This document shows, one piece after another, positions 56,231 to 64,000 of a stretch of DNA of 64,000 nt. Every line of letters begins with the position of its first letter. Within the stretch, counting starts at the first letter, position 1. The stretch is taken from NCBI RefSeq assembly GCF_958298935.1, contig NC_084932.1, positions 9,279,501-9,343,500 of the forward strand, given 5' to 3'. Made by a program: the position numbers and the translations under genes. This DNA is from Phragmites australis (lineage: Eukaryota; Streptophyta; Magnoliopsida; Poales; Poaceae). The notes under the pieces are model-generated. The model saw only the letters and a program-made list of their open reading frames with translations, was not told where the DNA came from and made no database searches.

Positions 56231-58478
56231 CACTACCATAGAAAACAATGAAAGTAGTCTGAGTATCACAAATGGATTCCTATGACCGATCACTGACAAA
56301 GTGTAGGAACGAGATTGGCGACTAGAGGGGGGGCGTAAATAGGCATCTCAACAAATTTCTTGTGAAATCGATATTCTTCTCCTATTTGGATCACCAAACG
56401 CGCCTCAAAACTCAAGTGGAACAAAAAATAGAGAGAAGTTTTAACAAGAGAAAATCGAGGTAGCACGACTCCACGTATGGTATATGAACCATAGGTTCTA
56501 TTTAAGATCAATACATATGTCTTAGCGCTTGAAAGATCATAATTTTACAAAGAAACAAGAAAAGATAAACACCGAGCAACGAAACTCTCCAAGTTAATTG
56601 TCTAGAGGCAAGAGAATTTAAGACCCTATCACATAAGCGTATGTATACGAATTTTATGCCTCTAGCAACAAGAAGAATGACCTCACAAGGTGCTGAAATT
56701 TCAGCCTAAAAATCAAAACGAAAATCAAATTCAAAAACCAAAAACCTCACAAACTTGCAAAGGAACCAATAGAGGAAAACTAGAAGGAGGTGAGCATAAT
56801 AACATAAAGAAAAATAAACTTCATTGCAGTAAAGGTCATCCCTATTTTAGGCATATTACAAAACTTTTTCCTCACAAAGCTCTCACCTAATACATAGGCT
56901 AAGCACTCCTCTTCCTCTCCTCTAAAACCCTATCACAAGGCTCTTATATGGATAGCACAAGGGGCTCAAAATGATTAGTTCATCTCCTCTCATAGCACTA
57001 CCTCTCTATTTATAAGCCTAGAAAACTTGACCCCTAAGTTTCCTAATTTTTTCCAAAAATACACCTCTCTTGTACTCTTATCTACCATCGAGGGTATTTT
57101 GGTCTATTTTTTTCTTGATTCATCGGACGGCCGTGACGCCTTCACGACTTAGCTTTGCCTCGACGCAAGCTTCGTGATGGTGCTACATACTCCTCCAGTC
57201 CTCCCACGATTTTGAGGTCAAACTGTGAAACCCTAGCATGCTTCTAAAAGCGTGACTCTTCACTTGCTTGCACCTTAAGCAAGTACTCCGATATTAATGC
57301 ATGTACTCCATCTTGCGATCCTAACTGCCGGCATGTCTCTCCTGCTCCTGATTCCTTAGGCCACCTTGTCACTTGCATCGGCATCCACTTCACTTGACTT
57401 TGTCAACACACAATCTACATCCATCTTCCATGCTTTGCTTGACCTCTACATGTTCAGCTAGGATCACCCTTGACTCTGTTCGACCTCCTTGTTGCATCCA
57501 TCACCTGCACACCATGAGAAGGGCAAACACATATCTCGGACTCCAATTCCAGTTAATCCATAATCAATATGCTCAAATAAAATCCCAAATCAATTCAAAT
57601 CACATCAAAGCTCATGCAAAACAGAGGATCATCAAACCAAATAAATACTAATATTAATCACTCGTCACAAGTAAATTAAGGCATATTTTAATTTGGTTTC
57701 TCACAAAGTACATAAAGATGATTGTTAAAATAGACATGTTTGTAACATAACCTATTGTCTCAGTGTGCTATAAGTCACAGACGGTTTACTGTCTATGATA
57801 AGACACAACCGAGCATTAAGAAAAATCATCTATGATGTGTTATAAGACACAAATAAATATTATGAAAAATCATCTATGATGTGACATAAGACACAGTCGA
57901 ATATTAAGAAAAACTACATGTGATGTGTCATAAGACGCCTATGCACATTAAGAAAAAACTATTTGTGTTTGTAGGGTAAATATTTTATGAATATACAAAT
58001 AGTGTCAAATGAAGAAAGTTTTTATATAAAATTGTAGCTCTTGATCAGATTTACAACTTTGTAGTTTATAACCTTTTCATTTAAAATAATTTAGATGCCC
58101 AAATAATTGTAAAATTTTTAGCCAACAAGGGTCAAAAGGATAAAACATCATATTGCTATTAGCAATGATGTATAAGTAAGATGGTAAGGAAGCTACTCGT
58201 GCGATCCCAGAGGTCACATGTAATAGCGTGACTTGTGACAACGTGGCCGAAAACTTTTTATTTTTATTTTTATTTATCTTAGTCCAAAATCCTCTTTTCC
58301 AAAAATAGTATTACAAACGGTTTCCTAACAAAAATTGTCTATCTATAGCTATGTTATAGAAAAAGTTTTACCAATCTGTGATACACTCGATATCACAATC
58401 ACTTTTGCTAAGACAAAACTTAAATCCGTATATGATAGGATTTAACATTCGTCAATAATAACACGTTCTGAGGTAGTG
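56231..58478. mobile_element. Non-autonomous CACTA element split by a solo LTR
   Basis: The left end CACTACCATAGAAAA and right end CACTACCTCAGAACG (read inward) match well. The flanking triplets TAA and TAT agree at two of three bases. 57,795-57,960 has four imperfect repeats of about 50-58 bp built on TATGATGTGNCATAAGACAC. Without the solo LTR the element is about 0.84 kb and has no genes. Confidence 0.8.
56302..57703 (-). mobile_element. Solo LTR inside the CACTA element
   Basis: TGTAGGAACGAGATTGG at the left and GGTTTCTCA at the right, 1,402 bp, with exact 5-bp duplication CAAAG at 56,297-56,301 and 57,704-57,708. A minus-strand TATA box (TTATAAATAG, near 57,005) suggests the original element pointed left. 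No partner and no coding content. Confidence 0.9.
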
Positions 58479-59953
58479 TATAAAGTGGCATCAAGCTCTA
58501 TGAGCAATTGGACCATACCGTGCCGGAATGACAAAATGCTAAGTTAGTGGAGAGACGGTGAGTCAAATAAAAAAGGGTTTGTGAAGAGTATCCCGTGGGA
58601 ACAGCCATCCCTGCTCATCTAGAAGATGATCAGTTGTCAGGAGTGATACCTCAAGGAGGTGCTCTAATATGAACTTGGAAAGAGCGATAACTCTCTAAGG
58701 ATATAAGTGGTAACCCAATAAATTATTTAGATCATTGCTTTATCTTCACAAATCAATTATATATTACTGCATTTTTAATTCAATTGAATAAGTACTTGGT
58801 GGATCCAATAGAAAAAGTGAAACTTTCATCCCGGCTGCTGTACCATGGGAAAAAAGTCACGGTACCTTGTTAACTTTTAGCGAGGTTCAGCACGTGATCG
58901 GTGGTGTGACTAGGTCACTAGCGCGTTGACTCACGAAGGTGATGTCGGCACTGGTGGCTAGGGTTTCACCATGGACAAAAAATAACCTCGAAGCCAAAAG
59001 CCGAAGTTGATTAGATCGGAACACCTACCGTTAGCCTGAGCATGCTCGCGTATAATCGAAGCGATAAGACTTACACCACTTCTAATACTTTGTTTCTTAA
59101 GTGATATTTTAGATGAGAGAGGGTACAATATTAGTGTCGTTAAGAAATAAGTTTTTAATATATGTATATGTGTTATTTATTTATTAAGATTTTTTAAAAT
59201 AATTTATTATCTTACAATCATTTTAGATTTCTCGAGCTACTTTGTTCCATAAGAAACGAGTATCACCTCTTTTTCTTAAAAAAAAACTTACCACATTACT
59301 TTTTTACTTACGTGGGCACCTAACTAATGTCTAACAAACCAAATATGTTGAGTTTTGAGAGATACCTTATAGTCTTATATTTTTAATTTTATTTTTGGAA
59401 GACATAATGACGTTACATCTTGTAGCAGCAACGCCTTTGGTGTATGAATAGTTAATGGTGTAGTCGGACTCAACTGGAATAATAATTATTGCCATGTTTT
59501 TAGTAGTATGGTTAGCCATGTTCTGTGAGTTGGTCACTTACTATCACCCCGGTTCTTTGAAATGTTAAATATTTGTGAATGTGGTTTCCAAATGGTCTCT
59601 GCTCTTTTCCTAAACAAAATGAAAACATAAAACATGCTTTTAGCTTGGATGAGCGGTTGTTGGGCTGCCGACTGTTTTGTGTGTGTCTTTTACATTGCAT
59701 GGAAGACGCACGTACACTACGATCACAATGACGCACACGTCCGAATGTGTCCCTTTTCACACGCCAGCAAAATTTTAACATTGGAACTCTCGTATGCATA
59801 AAAGGTAAGCACCTGTTAGTACTCCGTAGTACTGTGCCCAAGTGCAGTGAACCTCAGTAGAGTGGAGCTTGAGTGAGCCTAGGTAACCATAAAGTGGAGC
59901 TGACTTGTCAGGTGTGGTGGTGGCGGCCCATGATGTGGCAGAGAGGGGATAGT
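58479..59953. other. No gene seen
   Basis: AT-rich sequence, short frames only, nothing recognised. The last bases (GGGATAGT, 59,946-59,953) are the left target duplication of the next element. Confidence 0.6.
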
Positions 59954-60530
59954 TAGGGGTGAAAATGGATGGCAGAATTCCGAATTATCCGATTTCGTAT
60001 CTGTTAAAATACGAATATGAATATTCGTATCCGTATTCGTTTCTGAAATGGATACTAAAATAGATATATCCGAATTCGTTTTCGAGATTCAGATTCAAAT
60101 GTGGATATCCGAATTCAAGATATATCCGATTCGTATCCGTATCCACCAACTAGGGAACCAAATTTTGCTAAAGTTTTAGAAATTTCAGATATGAACGAAA
60201 TTCCAACCCAATCAAATTGGAACAAATTCAGTTAAATTTGATTAAAAATTTAAATTTCCAACATGAATTTTGAACAAAATTTCTAAAATTCTGGCCCAAT
60301 CAAATTAGAACAAATTTCAGTCGAATTTTATCAAATTTTATCAAAAATTTAAATTTCCAACCTGAATTTTGAAGATCGAGTAGATATCCGAATGCAGATT
60401 CGTATTCGAACTATCCGATTCATATTCGTATTCGAGGATATCCGGATCCGTATTCGCATTCGGATTAAAATGTGGTAAATCGTACCATCTGAATTCGATT
60501 CCATACGTATTCGATCCGTTTCCATCCCTA
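59954..60530. mobile_element. hAT-type MITE
   Basis: 577 bp with ends TAGGGGTGAAAATGGAT and TAGGGATGGAAACGGAT (read inward, about 15 of 19 identical) and an exact 8-bp duplication GGGATAGT at both sides (59,946-59,953; 60,531-60,538). The interior is made of ATATCCGAATTCGTATCC-like repeats arranged in inverted fashion. No transposase; it would need one from an autonomous hAT element. Confidence 0.93.
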
Positions 60531-61203
60531 GGGATAGTGGTAGCAAAGGCTGGCCACAGCCTACCATTAGGCTACTTGAACTTGATCTGTTAAAAGTTTT
60601 ATTAGAAATTGGCTTGTCTGACATTCATGAGCTTAAACGAGCCGAGCTCAAATCTGGCTTGAAACTTACGAGTCTCTTATTTTTTAATAATTTATACATT
60701 TGATTAGGAATAGAGAAGAGAATTTATTAATAATTTATACATTTGATTAGGAATAAAGAATAATATTTATGAATTTTATCTATTAATGAGTCTACTCGAA
60801 CCTACTCAAGTCGAGTCAAGCTTCAATCGACCCAAACTTAGCTTATCTCTAAGTTTGGTCAGCAACTCAGGCTCAAGCTCGAGTTTCTATCAAGCTCAAA
60901 CTTACCATGTCAGGCTGGTTTGAGCTCGGTTGGTTAACAGCCCTAGCCCTGGACTGTCAGCATGTTTGGATGTGGCGACATGGGATCAGTCGACAAGCGA
61001 GTTTTATGGAGGCTGGTCAATGGATCAAACAGAGGAGAGAGCAAGGGTGAGAGGAACAAGAGTGGATAGAAGTGCACAAAAGGGTAGCTAAAAGTTATCA
61101 GTGGCACCCAGGAATCATCAAATTTTGAGTGACCGGTTAGGGATCATAACAACTTTTATTGGCACATAAGAATTTTTAGCGAAAAGCTCATTGTCATGGC
61201 AAC
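60531..61203. other. Possible second hAT-type MITE remnant
   Basis: 60,590-60,950 has CGAGCTCAAATC, GTCGAGTCAAGC and CTCGGTTGGTTAACAGCCCTA, typical of another hAT MITE family, but I cannot fix both ends. A 24-bp direct repeat (AATTTATACATTTGATTAGG) occurs at 60,689 and about 60,730. No gene. Confidence 0.4.
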
Positions 61204-61475
61204 GTGTTCTTCCCGAGCTGAATGTATGTTACGTTCAGGAAAAATAGAGGGCCATTTCTCGAAAAAGGTCGTCGCCATATCTGCCTCTTCTTCTCTAGCC
61301 GAATGCATATTATATGCAGACAAAATAGAGGTCTCAAAAAGGGCTATAGTCCTGTCTGCCTCTTCTTCTGGAGCTGAATGCATATTATATGCTGAAAAAA
61401 TAGAGGCCTCGAAAATTGCCATGGTCATGTCTGCCTCTTCTCAACCTGAATGTATTAGTGACATTGAGGTTTGAA
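61204..61475. repeat. 75-bp tandem repeats open on both strands
   Basis: Units begin near 61,200, 61,281, 61,356 and 61,431: an 81-bp first step, then 75 and 75. CTGCCTCTTCTTCT is followed by GAATGCATATTATATGC and AAAATAGAGGCCTC. On the minus strand (61,428-61,156) each unit reads like IFSAYNMHSAPEEEAD; on the plus strand (61,196-61,474) like SASSSGAECILYAEKIEASK. I do not recognise either peptide. The unit being a multiple of three keeps both frames open. Confidence 0.85.
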
Positions 61476-62042
61476 CTTCCTTTTCTTTTCTCTACTAGTA
61501 GTGTTCTTTAGAAAGAAAAGGCAGAGACGCTGAGAAACTCAGATTAGTACAAACAGATTCTAATAAGTAATCAGCACAGACAAAAAACAAATGGGGAGAA
61601 AAAAAGAAGAGACGAGGAGTCAAGTCAACAGAAATGTCCAAATGTGTCTCTCCACAGCAGTTCCATTTCGCATTTGCAAGCGCAGAGCTGGACCCTGCCA
61701 TGTGATGGTGATGGCCAAATTGTTTGCTGCAAATGCTCCGGTGGTGCACACATGTTCAACCAGCGGAGAGAACAGAGAACTGCTAGAATTGGCTTGTGCC
61801 GGGTCGTCGACTCGTCGTTGGTTATTGCAATGTCGTTGTCAACTGCGCTGCCAGTCTGGGGAAAGCATCTCTCTACTCTATCTCTTGCGTTGCGCTGATC
61901 CTGCTGATTGACGGAGTCGGAGGAGAGGAGATCCTCTTAATAAAACGTGGTGAGGGTGGTCTTCTGTCACCCCCCGTCTTTGCCACGTCTCGCAGGCGGA
62001 GGAGAGGAAGCGGCTGACCGGCCACAGATCGATCCATCAGCC
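61476..62042. other. 5' flank of copy B
   Basis: No gene of its own. Short frames at 61,591-61,911 have no recognisable domain. The last 100 bp probably are the 5' leader of the next gene; TTAATAAAAC near 61,937 is a weak TATA-like site. Confidence 0.45.
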
Positions 62043-62704
62043 ATGGGCGACGCTGATGCCAATGTTCCTGGCGGTAGGTGTCACAGACCTCTCTCTCTCT
62101 CGGAGCTGCGAGAAAAGGGAGGTCAACGTCTTGGATCGGAAATGGCCGATCAAGGCATCTCCCAAGATTTTCTTGCTCCTCCCTGTCAGTTTTGTCGAGT
62201 GTCGACATGCCATGCCTGGGATTCTTGCGCTAAACAGCTTTCGTTTCCTATTCTACACAGGATATTTCGTCGGTCGGCCGGCGAACTTCGCGGATGAGCA
62301 ACCACAAGCAGCTGCCGCTGAACCGAAGCCGGCGAACACACAGATTCCCGGTGGTACGTCACATAACCCACTAATCCACAGAAACGTTTGTTGGATTAAT
62401 TTTTTTGTTGAATAACTTTGCTTTTTGATCCAAATAAGATTACTTCATGGGGACCCCGGAGAATCTTCGGCCTACTCAAGCGACGGCGACTGAGCCGGCA
62501 CAGCCGACCGGTGAACTGAAGAGATCAAGAAGCTTCCTGCCATGGTACCCCTGCTGTAGTATACGAACAATAACTAGTTTTAGAGATCACTTAACTGTTG
62601 AACTAACATCAAGTCAACAGCTTTATTTGCTCTATAGTTTCGCAGCTAATCTTATTTCTTACCCCAGCTTCTCTTGTCTCAACGGCGGCCAAGTTGCAAA
62701 CTAG
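62043..62704 (+). CDS. Small exon-repeat protein, copy B (88 aa, four exons)
   Basis: Paralogue of the gene at 34,756; the family is not recognised. Exons are 62,043-62,073, 62,261-62,353, 62,439-62,544 and 62,668-62,704, with GT-AG introns in phases 1, 1 and 2. Exons 3 (106 nt) and 4 (37 nt) have exactly the lengths found in copy A, and both proteins have 88 residues. It starts MGDADANVPGG in good context (CAGCCATGGGC). Exon 2 opens with GYFVGRPAN (11-19) and exon 3 with DYFMGTPEN (42-50), each followed by an Ala/Pro/Glu-rich tail. The C-terminus is SFLPCFSCLNGGQVAN, with Cys77 and Cys80 aligned to copy A. For intron 2, a donor at 62,354 (GTACGT) is chosen over one 3 bp earlier (GTGGTA) because it fits the consensus. 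No membrane segment or signal peptide is evident. Function unknown. Confidence 0.8.
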
Positions 62705-64000
62705 ATGATCAATCGACAAGCCCGGCGGGGTAATTACCTGCAAGATTCAGCGAAATTTGGACTGGGAGACAAGCCTCGACTTGTATCTGTGTTGTAGGTT
62801 CTGTTATCTGGAAGATGTTCTATTTTGAGAACCTTTGCGGTACACCATGATACTAGATGGTGAAGAGTATTATTATTGTGATCTAACCGTCTATTTTAGT
62901 AGGTATTATTGTAATTATCTTGATACCCTTAGGGGTAATTACGTTATTGACTGACCGGACTTCGGACCTTCGCCACCCATCATCGACCGACCGACGGAGG
63001 GTGGAAACCCTAATAAATGAAATAAACAGAATAAGTGAAAGCTTATCCGAAGAATAAACTAACATTTTGACCTTCCCTAATTAAACATATAATTTACAAG
63101 TTTATCATGTTTTTTTATTTTCAATCCTACCCTTATGATACATATGATACTCTTTAATGATACCCATAATACTGATGGACGATAGAGTATCATTGGGCCA
63201 ATCTAAACCACAGGATGAAGAAAATAAACGATATACACTCATTTAGGTGTACTGTAAAAGTCCTCTCTATTTTTCCTCGGAATTTGATGCCTCTTATTCA
63301 TTCCAACCAGAAGTGCAAATTCGATGAACGCCTATTCTGATCTGTATTTGTACTTTGTCTTTATTATTTTGTACTCTGAAGTGAGTATTCTCTAATTCCT
63401 CGCTGTACATTGTCAAAGATGTGTTGGTTCCTTTATGTAATGATGAAGTGACGTTGAACGGATTTATGCTTTTATAATTATTGTGTGCTCTCCTATATCG
63501 TATAAAGCCAATCCAACTTTAGAAGTTCTCCCTTACAAATCTGTTGTATACATGTATACTTTTGCTAGTTGGCGAAAGATAAAATTATAGATAGGAATGG
63601 CAATTTAATCTGATTACCTGTTTATCCTTGGGTAATTACCTAATGGGATCATGTATGGTTCAAATTTGGTACCTGCGGGTACATTTGTAAGAAAAAAATA
63701 GTATCCGATGAGTATACTGATATAGGTATAGGTAAGGCGTACCTGAACCCATGATACCCATTTACCCGTATAGTCTCTCTCTGATAGGTGGGCCAAATCC
63801 TACAAACCCTACTCCCCTTCTGGCCTGCTCAGTTCCTCGATCCTCTCATCTACCTGTTGTCACCCCTTACTCCCTTCTCTCATGCGTCAAGCCCCTTTTC
63901 ACAGAGTCACGAGTGGACTCAGATCAGGCCACCAGCCTAGCCCAGTCTCTGCCCAACCCAGCACCTCGCCTCTGCCTCCTAGTACTCCGCGCCACTGCCA
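62705..64000. other. 3' flank of copy B; no gene seen
   Basis: 62,882-63,025 (GGGGTAATTACGTTATTGAC ... GTGGAAACCCTAATAAA) looks like a fragment of an LTR. 63,595-63,790 has TATCCGATGAGTATAC and GGGTACATTTG motifs like those of hAT MITEs. Neither has clear ends. No reading frame is convincing up to the window edge. Confidence 0.45.

Noticed and set aside
59512..59841. 109-codon minus-strand frame
   Set aside because: No recognisable content, no splice partner and no homologous copy in the window.

Overview
The window looks like plant nuclear DNA, most likely from a grass. It has very few ordinary genes. Most of it is LTR retrotransposons of the Tat and Tekay/Del lineages of Ty3/gypsy, CACTA DNA transposons with long subterminal repeat arrays, and MITE-sized elements, nested in one another and mostly broken by stops and frameshifts. 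The organism is inferred from this repeat style and from the GT-AG introns; no single feature proves the species.

Layout. 1-513 and 12,497-14,000 are the two halves of a minus-strand gypsy-type element (gag fragment, leader, Met-tRNA type primer site, LTR). A Tat-lineage element (1,124-12,496; target duplication GTAAA/GTAAT) was inserted into its leader. The Tat element has gag, protease, a deleted reverse transcriptase, two RNase H regions, integrase, seven 108-bp tandem repeats and a long antisense reading region before its 3' LTR. 14,169-14,448 is the end of a CACTA element. 14,449-23,436 is a minus-strand Tekay-type chromovirus with a 3.4-kb right LTR and an almost deleted left LTR; it cuts a CACTA TNP2 transposase gene (23,437-24,385). 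25,150-28,529 holds CACTA subterminal repeats with a solo LTR in between, and 28,784-30,144 is a complete non-autonomous CACTA element with TCA duplications. 32,503-33,150 is a broken NLR (disease-resistance type) LRR fragment.

The two best candidates for living host genes are a pair of paralogues at 34,756-35,469 and 62,043-62,704, both on the plus strand and 27 kb apart. Each has four exons and encodes exactly 88 residues. Intron phases are identical, and exons 3 and 4 have identical lengths. Exons 2 and 3 each begin with the same short motif (G/D-Y-Y/F-x-G-R/T), and the proteins end in a CFxCxxGG tail. I do not recognise the family.

Between them, 36.3-38.7 kb and 53.4-55.75 kb hold CACTA-like DNA with acidic minus-strand reading frames. 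They are separated by a second, plus-strand Tekay-type chromovirus (39,058-53,356; target duplication TCTAT). That element carries an extra reading frame ahead of gag and was itself hit by a solo LTR (45,146-47,372; duplication GAGGG). A large imperfect palindrome lies at 53,890-54,825. 56,231-58,478 is a CACTA element split by a solo LTR (56,302-57,703; duplication CAAAG), 59,954-60,530 is a hAT-type MITE (8-bp duplication GGGATAGT), and 61.2-61.47 kb is a 75-bp tandem repeat open on both strands.

The transposon genes do not form a working pathway: each shows inactivating damage. The window is chiefly a record of successive insertions around two small, intact genes.
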